64,000 bases of DNA from Branchiostoma floridae (taxonomy: Eukaryota; Chordata; Leptocardii; Amphioxiformes; Branchiostomatidae). Below are positions 31,901 through 43,746 of the stretch, piece by piece. Numbering within the stretch: the first letter of the stretch is position 1; the number at the start of each line of letters is the position of its first letter. The notes beneath the pieces are model-generated. The model ran no database searches. It saw only the letters and a list, made by a program, of their open reading frames with translations, and was not told where the DNA came from. Made by a program: the position numbers and the translations under genes. The stretch spans positions 3,309,962 to 3,373,961 of the forward strand of contig NC_049997.1 in the NCBI RefSeq assembly GCF_000003815.2, read 5' to 3'.

Positions 31901-34900
31901 GTTTTTGCTTTGTTTCTTCTTCTTCTTCTTTTCCGCGCAAATAAGGTCAACGACCTGGACCAGACGGGTGTCACCATGGTAACCGGTAAAGTAGCAGGCA
32001 CCCTGTGGTGTTTGGTTACATAATGTAGCAAATGTCAGATCTAGAGGGGCTCGGGTCACTACATTTAGAAATGTATTCAAATAAGAATGAACAAAACAGT
32101 TGCCAGTGTTAGACTACAACATGTGAAGGTAACATTCTGTATTTGCTTGCAAATATTACCTTTCTAGTTAATTTTGTTTTTAATTTTTTTTTACCCATTT
32201 TTAGATACAAAAACAAGTACGTGACAATAAGGAAAAATGATAGCACTTAACGTCCATCTGAATCTAGGATTTTGGCATTGTGTTAATAAATGGAATGTCC
32301 CGGAGACTCTAGGCGTTTATGTGTGTACGTGGCAGGTTTACTTCTATTTTTTTTAAAGCCTTCAGAATAGTTTAACATACAAGGCACTAGGTACTCGAAT
32401 GAAACAACGAAGGAAGGAAGGAAGGAAGTAAAACTTTAAATTTTCTCTCGATTCAGGTGGGCGTTCCATACATCGTGGTGTTCATGAACAAGTGTGACAT
32501 GGTGGACGATGAGGAACTACTTGAGCTGCAGGAGATGGAAGTCAGGGAACTCCTCAGCGAGTATGACTTCCCTGGGGGCGACCTTCCAGTTATCAGGGGA
32601 TCTGCTCTGGGAGCCCTAAATGTAAGTCAGGCGATGTAAATAATAACATAATAGTAATAATATCTGGTGTAATTTGCCAGCCAGTAGGTACCCAATGTGT
32701 TAAGTAATGAGGTTGATTAACGTGGTTGAGGCACCTCCTCGAGCACGGGACCCCCGTTTTACGTCCCTCCCGGAAGACAATTTCGTGGAAAGCTTCGCGA
32801 GGCTACAGCAATCCGGTCGTCCTTGGTTGGTGGACTTCCATCGAAGAACTGACCGGACCGTTGCATTGCTTAACTTCCGAGATCGAGGGGTCGGGTGTAT
32901 CCAACGCGCCACACGGCCATAGTCTACAGCTTTTAAATAAGGACTGAAGTAGTACTGTTAGCAGGAGTTACATTGTTACCGTCTTCATCAGGTAATGTTA
33001 GTGTAAGTCCCAATTATGTTGTTTGATTTGAGTTATATTTTCTGTTATGTATCTCTGTCTGTGTACAAGATTACTCAAGAACGGCTGGATGGATTGGTTT
33101 CATACTTGTTGTGTTGGTGGGGTGTGATGAAAGCTCGAATCGATGTGATTTTGGGCGCCGTATCTGTCGTTATAATCGAGGTAATAATATCAGAAAACAC
33201 CCCTGTATCTGCGATATATTGGAACAGGCATCGTGCTTTAAGTGTTTGTTAATGGGCTTAGCTCCAAGCAGATAGTGAGGTGATTTGTATGACAGCTGTT
33301 TGGGGAACCCCGAGTTTTTTTAATATGATAATTAGATTTATTTATGTCTGCTTAGGATATCATGGCGATGTGAAGCGTAAGTATAATTGTAAGAAGTTGA
33401 GGTACATTTAACGGTAATGCTTAACAGGTATGGATGTCTCACATACGGTACTGCTGATTTGAGTGACATGGTGATTAAAATGCCATTAGGTCCTCTCATC
33501 TTAGATGGATTGGGTGTCAGAAGTTTTATGGGCGATACAGATGTTCTGATTTCGTTACGATAAGGGACAGTTGTTAGTTGTCTCTTTCGTAGCCAATGGT
33601 ACTTGTTTTTTAGCAGACGGGGTTGGCGCCAAGTATTCATCTTACAGTTGGCGTAGGGCTGTCAGAGGAAAGTGTGCATCTCGTTTTTGTACCGTGTGAA
33701 CAGCTGATGTTATGACATACTGGTGGAAAATGAAATCACCATCTGACTAAAGTTGGCCACATCCCTTCTTCTTTCTGAGTTTCCCAACTTCCTCCCACCA
33801 CACCGCTCTGAGGCACATAGTCGAACCTCAATAATGCTGACAACCTTAGACAGTTCAAATGCCAAACATCAAGCTTAAGGAACACCACGCTGCCATATGC
33901 CGTCGACCTCTTAAACGCACATTACACAATTAAGTGTCACATTTTAATAATTAATAATCAGATGGACATCCTCTGTGTCATTAAATAAATACACCACTAC
34001 TTTCCCATAACATTTATAACCATTACTCTCAAATACAACCGACTATAAACATACATACCATCCACAAAAAAGCAATAAATATTTCATGGAGGTATGAGGT
34101 CCCCGAACTCTAGTTGATGATTCATTTGTTGTCTATCAGGGAAGGAGTATTTTTATTTGACTCTTCTTCATAAACTCAGAGTCTTGTTTATACCCTTGAT
34201 AATTACATATACATGCATGACGAATCGAAAAAACACATTGTTGTTGTTATAAGTTAAAGTTTCAACGATAAGTTTATCTCCGTATACTCTAGGGTGAAGC
34301 AAAATGGGAGGCCAAGATCGTTGAGCTGGCGGATGCTCTTGACAAATACATCCCTGAACCGGAGCGGGCGGTGGACCAACCGTTCCTTATGCCGATCGAG
34401 GATGTCTTCTCCATTCAAGGTGCTTATGCTGAAGATCATATGAGGCAATGTTCATAAGAATATTGACAAAAGCAGCTTTTTGGATATCCATCACACAGAT
34501 CGAACACGTAAAAGAAGGCTTTGCACGTGTTATCTTTAAATGCCCACCTTCTGGTAGTTTTCCGGGTACGAAAGCAAAAAAAAAACCATTAATAATATCA
34601 CTACTGCACTGGATCACTTTTAATATACTAAAAGTTTTAGAGGTTTTTAGATTTGAATGTCACCGTCAATTTCAAGAACCTAGTACATCGAGCTCGATAG
34701 GTTTAGCGCGATTTTAGATTTACATGTGCTGGTCATTTTAAACCTAAGTAATACAGACAAATTCATATTCATTATGAATTTAGACAAACCTTAGACAAAA
34801 CATATAAGTTCCTACATTTTTAGCATCACAAAGAAACGAGAAAAAGTCAATGTCAAACAATTCCCTGTGTTGTTTCAATCAATCAATCAATTGTAAATAT

Positions 34901-37900
34901 TCCATGTATTTTTCAACTATCATTTTGTTGCGACGTGTACCTAACCCAGTGTGTATCTGTATACAATAAAGGTATCCATTCATTAAAGGCAGACTCTGGA
35001 GGTATGACATAAATATTTGTATTTGACAAATACTGTACGTCTAAAGCAGAGGGAGACGAATGACATTTTATTTCCATTCTACCAAACCGAAAGAATCACT
35101 CTGTTGAAGACTTATCCCAACTTCCCCACATTGACAGACGAACAGAAAGCCACTTTTCTCTTGAAATCGCAGAACCCACATATTGTAGAAAATGTGGGGC
35201 TTTTCGTCTCCCTCTGCTTCCAAAAAAGAAATCAAACCCAACCTGTTTAGAAATAGCCAACACTAGTATTAGAGTACAATATTGTTCATAACTGTCCATT
35301 GTCACTTGTATATCTATGTTTACACCATGTACTCACAATAAGCCCTCGGGCATGAACTTGCAAATAAATTTCTTCTATATTTGTTTTTACAGGTCGCGGT
35401 ACAGTGGTAACAGGCCGGATTGAACGTGGGATCCTAACTATAGGAGACGAAGTGGAAATAGTTGGGATCAAGGAAACAACTAGTACAACATGTACAGGTT
35501 GGTTAAGCTGTAAAATACTTGACAATATCTGGCCACAAAGGCACCCCCGTATGTCAGCAAAGCATGAACTGATAGATATTGTGGTTTATACCAATGAACA
35601 TTTTGCAATTTTTTTTTTTTCATTTCATCTTCAATGTTCCGATTAGCTTTATCTCTTTCGCCCCCCTCCCCCCGCATTGGGACATCGCCCCCTCCCCTGC
35701 ATTGGGATATCGCCCCCCTCCCCCGCATTGGGATACCGCCCCCCTCCCCCGCATTGGGATAGTTGCAATTTTCAATGTCATGACTTTTTTTCAGTAATCA
35801 CCCATTCTTCCAAACGGCGTCCTTGTCACAGAACTTACCTGTTACATTCTCCTGCTTTTGATTCGTAGTAAGTGAAGTCAATCTTCGTTTGCAGGTGTTG
35901 AGATGTTCCGGAAACTGTTGGATGAAGGCAGGGCTGGTGAAAACGTCGGTGCCCTTCTGAGGGGCACAAAGAGGGACGAGGTGGAACGTGGTCAGGTGTT
36001 GGCCGCACCGAAAAGCATCACTCCTCATACCAAGTTCGAAGCCGAGGTGAGTGTAGTTTATATGAAATATCACATCATATCTTTAAGCATAGCTTTATAT
36101 GAAATATCACATCGCATCTTAATTAAAGCATATTAACTTTATATGGAATATCACATCATATATTAATTAAAGCATAGCTTTATATGAAATATCACATCAT
36201 ATCTTAATTAAAGCATAGCTTTATATGAAATATCACATCATATCTTACAACATAGCTTTATATGAAATATCACATCATATCTTACAGCTGATAGCTTTAT
36301 ATGAAATATAACATCATATCTTAATTAAAGCATAGCTTAATATGAAATATCACATCATATCTTAATTAAAGCATAGTTTTATATGAAATATCACATCATA
36401 TCTTAATTAAAGCATAGCTTTATATGAAATATCACATCATATCTTAAAGTATAGCTTTATATGAAATATCACATCATATCTTAAAGCATTGGGAATTAAT
36501 TCGTTCGTATCGCAATGCTAACACACTAAATCTGTACCATAGAGTTGCGTAGACAATATCTTGAATCCTTGTTGCTTTTCGTCTACCTGTACAGGTGTAC
36601 GTCTTGAGTAAAGAGGAGGGCGGACGTCATACTCCATTTTTCAAAGGCTACCGACCTCAGTTCTATTTCCGTACGACAGACGTCACCGGTAACATCGAGC
36701 TGCCCGAGGGTGTGGTAAGTTTGTGTGCAAACATAAGGCATCCTATTCTTTATTGCAACATGTAAATGGTAGTCCAGCCTGTAGCTGCGGGTGCCAATGC
36801 GAATCGATTTCTCATTTCCTACTTCACTGCCCATTACATAATAATCCTCGTCACACTCTCTTCGGCAAACTTTCCAGGATCGTAGGACATCTTTTCGATA
36901 TTTTCTCTCTTTCTGATGGTGAAATCAAACATTTACTACTTTTTGGTACTTCCCTTTGCAACTATTCCACAAACTGTTTGATTATGTCTTCAACCCAGAA
37001 CTACATTGTGCAAACTGGCCGTTTCTAACCATGTTTTTTGTTCCGTGTCCTACCAAAATTTCCGGGGGTGGGGTGTACCAGGACTTGCGCTTCTACCAGT
37101 CAATACATTAGTATTCCATTTGTACAGATTTACTGCATCTTGTCAATCATATGTTATTTTCCTTTAATAGCGGCACCGATATAAGTTGTCTTAACTTGAG
37201 TGGGCCGCTACTTGTCTGTTATTTTGCCTTTATGTGTTTGTTTCAATAAAAAAAAAACATGTAAATGCATAATGTGATTTCGACATACTCTTGCGCAACA
37301 CCAAAGAGAAACGACATTTTTCAAGTTTTTTATCATATCTGAAGCCCAATCTATTGGTCACCTTGTTGCAAATCTTACTTCAAGGATCTAAGACGTTTCG
37401 ACTGGAGATTCACAGTTCGGTTCTATTTTCCTTTTTGACTGAGATAGATAAAAACAACAGCAATCACATAAACCTCAAAACCTGACTCGAATTCTCATAA
37501 AACTGAAGGTGTGATACTGTGGCAGAGCTTCTAGTATTATATCTGTTGTCTTGGAGATACTTTGGTATTGATTTTTTGGTGGAACATGGCTTCTGCTGTA
37601 AAAAGAAAATGGTGTCGACTTGGGTCCCCTAGCAGCTTGCTCTGGGACTGCATGGACGGGTATGTTTAAATCTAAAAAACGAGGAGAACTGAACGAAGGA
37701 ACGACGGAGTCTTATATTTAAAATGTAGGTATCTTAATGTCGATAGTAGAACAAAAATGTAAGAAAATGTTGCTATTTTCTGTTTTCCCACAGGAAATGG
37801 TGATGCCAGGAGATAACGTCCAGATGAAAGTAGAGCTGATCGCTCCCATCGCCATGGATGAAGGCCTGCGGTTCGCTATCCGGGAGGGGGGACGGACTGT

Positions 37901-37934
37901 CGGAGCCGGGACTGTGGCTAAGATATTTGAATAG
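25968..37934 (+). CDS. tuf-like: Elongation factor Tu, bacterial type, intron-split (copy B)
   Basis: Exons 2-10: 25968-26064, 26577-26740, 31728-31832, 32457-32621, 34293-34419, 35393-35497, 35895-36046, 36595-36714, 37794-37934 (stop TAG). Lengths are 97, 164, 105, 165, 127, 105, 152, 120 and 141, identical to copy A. Splice sites are GT-AG and the frame is open throughout. Motifs: [30 protein letters not shown], then [78 protein letters not shown] and [16 protein letters not shown]. These read like marine gammaproteobacterial EF-Tu. Notable changes: RGIT to RGIS in switch I (the Mg-binding Thr becomes Ser), ADY to EDY after the catalytic His, and KPH to KPR near the N-terminus. Intron 3 is about 5 kb and full of transposons. 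Exon 1 is uncertain (candidate at 21865-21987). The 3' UTR may have its own intron (donor after 37941, acceptor before 38391). Function: GTP-dependent aminoacyl-tRNA delivery; cellular location unknown. Confidence 0.9.
26864..27163. mobile_element. 300-bp MITE, 3-bp TSD (GTA)
   Basis: TIRs aggtgggttcacacctgcgt and the complement of acgcatgtgtgaacccacct, with gta on both sides (26861-26863, 27164-27166). It is the same family as the adjacent 2-kb element and lies in intron 3 of EF-Tu copy B. Confidence 0.8.
27171..29150. mobile_element. 2-kb DNA element, 3-bp TSD (TAA), Harbinger-like candidate
   Basis: TIRs aggtgggtttacacctgcgt and acgcaggtgtaaacccacct, with taa on both sides (27168-27170, 29151-29153). 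A 3-bp TAA duplication fits PIF/Harbinger. No Harbinger transposase is inside; a LINE end has inserted instead. It begins 8 bp from the end of the related 300-bp element. Confidence 0.8.
27720..28145 (-). pseudogene. LINE reverse-transcriptase 3'-end fragment
   Basis: On the minus strand, [20 protein letters not shown] followed by VCPKYSDIR is the zinc-binding C-terminal motif of non-LTR reverse transcriptases. It is followed by a stop and a tail ending gcaataaagttatata. It is 5'-truncated and nested in the 27171-29150 element. Confidence 0.75.
29163..29355. mobile_element. MITE family C, copy 2 (right end lost)
   Basis: It matches 20700-20937 from the left end, with cgctgcgctctcactgcgac and cgtaaaagtgtgactgagaa. 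It breaks off near 29355, where the C/G-rich element begins. Confidence 0.7.
29360..31201. mobile_element. Degenerate DNA element with hAT-like end
   Basis: The right end read on the minus strand is ggggcggatccaggattttg followed by caaaggggggg, which resembles known hAT termini. The left end near 29365 has gcggatttagggggggcgcg. No 8-bp duplication was found and no transposase is readable. Confidence 0.45.
30355..30790 (+). repeat. Degenerate tandem repeat, about 190-bp unit
   Basis: Each of about three units has gaaatcttgac(t/c)a or a variant, a ctgaaac block, aaatttgctggtagact and a gcgacg-rich stretch ending gccgtcgc. Confidence 0.6.
32720..32924 (-). mobile_element. 5S rRNA-derived SINE
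   Basis: The minus strand from 32924 to about 32801 aligns along the length of a 5S rRNA gene. It has a 5' end like tatggccgtg, then gatctcggaagttaagca, ggtcagttcttcgatggaag and a closing gctgtag. These carry the Pol III internal control region. The remaining 80 bp (to 32720) is a SINE body with gggacgtaaaacgggggtcc. Many changes relative to 5S rRNA argue against a functional 5S gene. It lies in intron 5 of EF-Tu copy B. Confidence 0.75.
33000..34292. other. Intron 5 of EF-Tu copy B, right part
   Basis: Mostly featureless. 34085-34125 carries catggaggtatgaggtcccc and gaactctagt, the inverted end of the dispersed repeat that starts near 42090. No gene seen. Confidence 0.45.
34420..35392. other. 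Intron 6 of EF-Tu copy B
   Basis: AT-rich. gtatctgtatacaataaagg near 34950-34970 looks like a LINE-type 3' tail. agccctcgggcatgaacttg at 35341 resembles agccctcgggcaagaacttg at 5108 in the palindrome arm. No gene seen. Confidence 0.45.
35655..35762 (+). repeat. C-rich minisatellite, about 29-bp unit
   Basis: Four units of cgcccccctcccccgcattg followed by ggata(c/t), in intron 7 of EF-Tu copy B. The minus strand is G-run-rich and could form G-quadruplexes. Confidence 0.85.
36055..36490 (+). repeat. AT-rich minisatellite, about 41-bp unit
   Basis: About ten copies of tatatgaaatatcacatcat then atcttaattaaagcatagct, some lacking the last part, in intron 8 of EF-Tu copy B directly after the exon. 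Confidence 0.9.
36745..37258 (+). pseudogene. LINE 3'-end fragment (RT zinc-binding C-terminus plus tail)
   Basis: The frame contains [20 protein letters not shown], the C-C-H-C motif at the end of non-LTR reverse transcriptases, then a stop at 37026. A 3' UTR of about 230 bp ends in tttcaataaaaaaaaaac. It is 5'-truncated in intron 9 of EF-Tu copy B, sense to the gene. Confidence 0.75.
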
Positions 37935-38256
37935 GATTTCAGGTACGTAGCGTCTTTACAAATTACATCAATTGTGATTGAATTGGTCGACACCATTTCT
38001 ATTCTTCTTGTATTTGTATATTAGTTCTATCTATCTTTTTCTGTATCCTTTTACCAGGGTAAGCTCCCATCAGTGACTAGTGCTTTTGCTAAAGGTTTAC
38101 TATTTAAGCATTCTAAAATCGAATATTTAGTCTATCACTTGTGTATCGTTGGGATGCTTTCCTTGTAGTTGTTTCATGCTGTATACATTTCATGTCAGTG
38201 TCAACTATATACAGTATTCAACATGTGATTCTGTTGTGGCCCTTCAATTATGAAAC

Positions 38257-38262
38257 AATAAA
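38257..38262 (+). terminator. Possible poly(A) signal AATAAA
   Basis: AATAAA followed by an A run, about 320 bp after the EF-Tu copy B stop codon. It could serve this gene, or be the tail of a retroposed sequence. A spliced 3' UTR exon from 38391 would bypass it. Confidence 0.35.
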
Positions 38263-38399
38263 AAAAAACTTGAAGATTTAACATCAATGGGAATATGTGC
38301 TGCAATGGCCACATGTACATACACAATGCTTGGTCTTTTCGTTACTTACAGCTACTTTTAATTTAATTTCTTCTATTATCATTTTTCAGGATTGCGGGA

Positions 38400-39278
38400 T
38401 GTTAGAGGACCTCCTCCGGCCGGTAGCTGCCTCGACTGTTGAGCTGTTTGATCCCAGAAACTAGTAGCAATGTAGAGTAGCAAGAATTTAGTTGGGTGAT
38501 GGGTGGCCTGTATACAGGATGCCATTATTATCACGAGGTTCTTCATTCTTTTCGATCAACAACGTACATACTCCATTCTTTGCTAAACCTTTATTGTTAA
38601 CGGTATAATGTCATTTACATTTGTTAACTAGAAAGTTTCGATAGCAATAGTCGAGGAGTTTTTTGCGGTGTCCTTCATTAAATGATATACTTAATGATAA
38701 ACTCAGTTCTACTGCATTCTAGCATGTTTCATGTGTGTTACTTGTCTTTTTGGCTCATTCAGTAAAATGCAATTTGATGCTATCAGGATATAGTTTTACA
38801 CAACCAGTAGGTACAGTGGAAACCAGTTAACTGCACAGCGGATTAACGCACACTTCTGTTAACTGCACGGAATCCCAATTCCCAAACCGGTGCGGTCCAG
38901 CTAGATAACTCCGCATTATTGCACCAGCTGGATAATTGCACCAAGTTCACTGGCAAGTAGGCCGTGCAATTAAGCGGATTCTACTGTACTTACTTTGCTT
39001 ACGTTTCAATGTCTCTCACACACATTCCCCAGAGCTGGAGGTCTGCTCCTCGCCACTACATGTAGCCGACGTAGGTTGTGCTTTTGTGACGATTCGTCTA
39101 ACCAGACCTTAAGAACTGAATTTTGATGCTGTTATCTTTGAAACCGCATCGACAAGAATCGGAACCCCATCTTTAATTCAGATCATATCGATGCTTTCAC
39201 CCGCTGAATTGTATCCTCCGAAATGTCACTTTCTTATTGTCAAAATACAATTCGTATCTACAAGTTCACAGACTGTCT
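38400..39278. other. Non-coding, downstream of EF-Tu copy B
   Basis: It may begin with a 3' UTR exon at 38391. 38815-38985 carries repeated gttaactgcac and gataattgcacca motifs. No gene seen. Confidence 0.35.
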
Positions 39279-39571
39279 TAAGATGCACTGTCAATGCACT
39301 TGCGTCAAGCTTACAGCACTGCGTCACTGTTTTGTTATTTTCTAGTTTTTTTATTTTTATTTTATTTGATTTGATTTATCAAAATTGCAAACGGTACAAT
39401 ACACGTGGGTCACAGGCAGTGGTATACTGGTGTCGTAATACGTACAAGTATGACTTAGAAGACGACAAAATACACAAAAAGTAAGAAAATTCTTTCTCTG
39501 AAATTCGTTAAGAATCTTTCGAACCCCGCAGTGACGCAAGCTTGACGCAAGTGCAGTGAGAGTGCACCTTT
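39279..39571. mobile_element. MITE family A, copy 2
   Basis: Same inverted ends and interior as 15596-15868, including taatacgtacaagtatgac and gacgcaagcttgacgcaagt. Confidence 0.75.
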
Positions 39572-39861
39572 ACTGCTGTGGAAAAGAACATCAAAGCCTT
39601 ATTGAAATTGGCTATTAATCTTCTAGGGGTTTCACCAGTTGGGACGACTTTTTAAGTGAACGCTCGTTAGCCTACAAATAGACTGTAATTCACTAAGTGT
39701 TCAGTAAAATATGAAACATAGATCCATGTTGGCAACGCTGACGTTATGTGTAGAATTTTGCTAAAATAAGATATGCAGATGGAATGACGAAGCTTAGGGC
39801 ATATTTTGGAATTTTTGTTAACCTTTAATTTTTATATTAACGCTAGTGACCCTTCACCGGT

Positions 39862-40462
39862 CTGCCTAAATACCACAAACGACCACAAACGACTCGGAAA
39901 TACCACAAACGACTCTAAAATGCAGTGTATATGGGTCAAAGACCTTGTGTGGCGCTCTGGAGACATTGTTTACACATTTATAGATTTAAAAAACGCAGCA
40001 AGTCCGGCGTATTCACCAGTTATTTCAAGTTGAGTCCGCCGGTTTCAAGATCGAAGCGATTCTCGGCCTCCATGTTGGATCATCCATGCTTGGAGTCTGC
40101 ATGGGGAAGTTCTCGATACCTTCCACGGCTCCATAGACGACAGGACGATAAAACTTTGGACGCTGTTGGTTCATAGATTATAGCATGGCACTATTCTATC
40201 AAGTGTTTTTCAGCCTCAATGCAAGCACGCATATTCATTGACAGCGCAGAATCGCTTCGATCTTGAAACCGGCGGACAAACTTGAAATAACTGGTGAATA
40301 CGCAGGACTTGCTGCGTTTTTTAAATTCATAAATGTGTAAACAATGTCTCCAGAGCGCCACACAAGGTCTTTGACCCATGTACACTGCATCATGACTAGA
40401 GTCGTTTGTGGTCGTTTGTGGTATTTCCGAGTCGTTTGTGGTCGTTTGTGGTATTTAGGCAC
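39862..40462. mobile_element. Long-TIR palindromic element
   Basis: The left arm 39862-40062 is repeated inverted at 40248-40462 (tgcctaaataccacaaacga outermost, aagatcgaagcgattct innermost), around a unique centre of about 185 bp. The outer part of each arm has a tandem cgtttgtgg motif. No TSD could be fixed. Confidence 0.8.
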
Positions 40463-40689
40463 ACCCCTAGTTCACCTTTATCCGTTGTCTTTAAAAACAG
40501 CACATTTAGGATCAAGTCTGCTGTCAGTGGTTTCAAATTTGCAGTGTTTACGAAATGTTCCGATTTGAAACCACTGTCAGTCGACTTCATATCGCTTAAT
40601 ACGTTTTTTTTTTCTTACAAGCAACGAATATACTAGTAGTAGGTTACTCTCAGATAAAGGTGAACCAGCGTTAAAACCCTCTCACCGTG

Positions 40690-41150
40690 GCGTGGCCTGT
40701 CTTGATACTAACATCGTGTAATTAGTTGGGTAATCAGTGTCCTTGACCCCTGTTGACCTCTGACCTTAGTTCTAGTACCTGGGTCAGCCATACGCTAGCC
40801 ATATTTATTTTGATCCAGACTTCTTCGGGCATCAAGCAAAGGAAGAACTATTTCTACCCATCTTCCCTATATTTTGGTTTGGTTATCAAGCAGGTAGCTG
40901 CAAGCAGGTATGATTCAAGTGAACATTGAATTCAAAATGTGTTATTTTTGCAATAGAAAAATATAGCTCTTTGCTACGATGGTGAAAGGATGGCTACCGT
41001 GGGGAGGGGGGCGTCCATTTACCATCAGGCTCTAGCGCTCTCTTCGGAGCGAAAAAAAAGGTTTCTGACGCCGGGATAGATTGTATTTCGCTTCAGGTAG
41101 GAGCTTAACACGGTGGACGTTTAATTAGCCAACCAACGATACGTATGAGT
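40690..41150 (+). promoter_or_regulatory. Conserved upstream block / probable non-coding first exon of zinc-finger gene 1
   Basis: It matches 50380-51070 upstream of the paralogue in three ordered pieces: a ctctgacc(t/tt)agtt block; tcttcgggcatcaagcaaag followed by gaagaactatttctaccc; and ggtaggagctt...gtttaattagccaacca. A donor-like CAG|GTAGCT at 40894 may end a first exon that joins the acceptor at 43744. Confidence 0.5.
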
Positions 41151-41782
41151 TTGCATGGGACGCACTTAAAGGCAACCTAAGCAATATTACAGCGTCAAAG
41201 TGGAAATATTCTGAATAAGGCAATCTGCATGATATTGACATCTACTGCACTGTATTCTCACATTTACATCATAATTTGATACTTTGAGCGACTAAAAACA
41301 GCCCAGAGACAAGTTGCACGAGGATATTCCTTATTATCATATAGCCAGGGGACGTGGGCCAATCAGAAGGCCCCATTTCATGCTGGTTATGACGCCGTAA
41401 CAGCCGTGCATTAAATTTTTGATTATCACATATGTGATAAAACTTTTGAAAGTTTAAACCAATCAGGAGGACAGACAAACAGGACGCTAGCCAATCAGAA
41501 TGAGATACCCAGGAATCGTCCATCTGCCAAGATAGGGGAATAAGTACAGGCATGGCAGGGGGGATGGCTCCCTCTATTAACATCGGTAGTGCGTGTTTCT
41601 TTGTTCAAAGAAAACATTTGCTGTCTTAAAACAACATTGAATTACCTATAATATCTAAGACAATAAAATCTATTTCAAGTCATGTCCAATTTAAACTGCA
41701 AATGGAAAATAGAATTATTTGCACCCCCGCCCATTCAAGTTCAGACAAAAATAACACCACGGTCCGCCATTGAGTAGCGGTC

Positions 41783-41986
41783 ATGGCGCTGGAGGACCAA
41801 AATGCTACCTTTCTTCGGAGAAGTCGTGTCTGGGTTCGTAGTGAACGAGATTCTCAAGAGCTGTGAAGCACAGGGATCCAGGAATGCCTCAGGAAAGCCG
41901 GCAGAGATTTAGCGCCTGATACGAACGAACTCGACAAACTGGAGAATGGGCGAGTGGAGAAATACGGAGCGTGCAACAGTTTGTAA
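41783..41986 (+). pseudogene. Short frame with a single internal TGA
   Basis: The frame reads MALEDQNATFLRRSRVWVRS...QEL, a TGA at 41864-41866, then a further 39 codons ending GRVEKYGACNSL and TAA. Biased codons and an uninterrupted second half suggest a decayed coding exon. No family recognised. Confidence 0.3.
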
Positions 41987-42089
41987 CATAATGAATTGAC
42001 TTTGTTCTTATTTTAAGCCTTGGAACAGAAATACATTTCACGTACAAGTTTTATGTTGTTCAAATTCACTGTTCAAATGTATGTACTAA

Positions 42090-43175
42090 ACTAGAGTTCG
42101 GCGACCTCATACCTCCATGAAAATTTAGAGCTTTCGTAAATTTCATGCAATTGACTAACACATTAATATAATTTATGCATGGTGTTGTTCATCATTGACT
42201 AACATACACATGTCACAATTATAAAATTCCCATTATTAATCATAAAGTGGTTTTGCAATTTTTGCATAAATTATGCAAATAAGTTCCTCATTACCATATT
42301 TGGTATCTGCTTATATTCCACCTATCATAATTAACATGTGTTACATGCATGTATTGAGGTCCAGTTATTGAAAACAATGGAACTATACAATTTCCTCATT
42401 AATTATGCAAATTAAGTCCTCATTTGCATAACATGCATATCATTATGAACATCTTTGCCCAAGCTACCTGCATGCCTAAAATGATGCCAATTCGTCGTTC
42501 CTTTCTGCAGTTATCCTCTTTGAAGTGTCTTGACAAAAATGCCCCTGCAGTTCCACAATTAAATGTTAGGGGGCTGAAACTTGCCCCAATATGTCATGGC
42601 ACTAAAAGCTATCTACCACCTAAATGTCAAGACCATAGCATGTCTGAAACAAGAGATACATTGAAAAAACTGCTATTATAGAATATTCTCATTAATTATG
42701 CAAATGTACTCCTATTTTGCATAATTAGTATCTTATCGTGTACAACATTGTCTAAGGTACCTACATACCAAAGATCATGAAAATCCGTTGTTCCCTTCTT
42801 GAGTTATCCTCTTCAGAAGTTTTTGACAAAAACGCCCCTGCTATCCCAAAACTAGACGCTAGGGGGCCCAAACTTATGTCATTTCTTCCTGAGCACAAGA
42901 GCTATCTAACACTTAAAAATCGTGACCATAGCATGTTCAGAACACCGAGATAGCAAAACCGGAAGTTGCGCTGCAGTACCAAGGGGAGCTGCTAGAGGGC
43001 CCAAAATCTAATCATTTCCAGCTTTCATCACACACTACCAACACACCAAGTATGAAAGCAATCCATCCAGCCATTCTTGAGTTATCTTGTTTACACACAC
43101 ACACACAAACACACAGACAGACAGACACACAAACGCGGGGTAAAATATAACCTCCATGACATTTCATGGAGGTAA
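42090..43175 (+). repeat. Dispersed repeat with ATGCAAAT motifs, copy 2
   Basis: It starts ctagagttcggcgacctcat then acctccatgaaa, and ends with atttcatggaggtaat, an inverted end. In between, taattatgcaaat and tcctcatttgcataa recur. A CA microsatellite lies at 43093-43135. It is absent from the paralogous zinc-finger locus, so it inserted after that duplication. Confidence 0.6.
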
Positions 43176-43192
43176 TAAAAGATGTATGTTTT

Positions 43193-43308
43193 ATATATAT
43201 GGTGTCATAACGCCTGGTCCCTTGCTATAACCACCTCATAAAACCACCTCGTTCGCTTCGCTCACTCGGTGGTTTTATTCGGTGGTTATAGCAAAGGACA
43301 CCATATAC
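43193..43308. mobile_element. Foldback hairpin / short MITE
   Basis: atggtgtc, then ttgctataaccacctcataa and aaccacc, is complementary to ggtggttttattcggtggtt, then atagcaaaggacaccat. The loop is tcgttcgcttcgctcactc. It would form a stem of about 35-40 bp. Confidence 0.75.
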
Positions 43309-43746
43309 ACCTCGGGGTGGGTCATTAACCCTTAATTATTGTACCCCCCAAAAATAAGGAATTGATCTGGAATCCTTGTGCAACTCATTCCCGCGCTGCT
43401 TTTAACGGCTCAATTTATGAAATAATGATGTAAACGTGCTACAATAGTGCATTAGTCAATAGTATACAGACTGCCTTATTCAGAATATTTCCACTTTTAA
43501 CAATGTGATATTGCTTAGGTTGCTTAGAGCAGAAAAATTTTAGAACTGTCTGTAATTTAGACAATGTATTATAATTTTTGGCGACGCCTCAGGGGCAAGC
43601 CTAATAGTATAGAGAGTGTCTGTTTGACAAGAATTCCCAAAATTTGTTAGGCATGTTAGGAATTTTTTTCCTTCCTTGTTATGAGTATAAACTATAACGT
43701 GCATGTCATATGATGAATATTTCTTTTGTCAATGACGTTCTTCAGC

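Noticed and set aside
32801-32924. Functional 5S rRNA gene
   Set aside because: There are too many differences from 5S rRNA, a SINE-like body is attached, and the copy is isolated within an intron.
43726-43746. Start of zinc-finger gene 1 at the ATG at 43726
   Set aside because: A splice acceptor lies between it and the ATG at 43747, and the paralogue conserves only from the second ATG.
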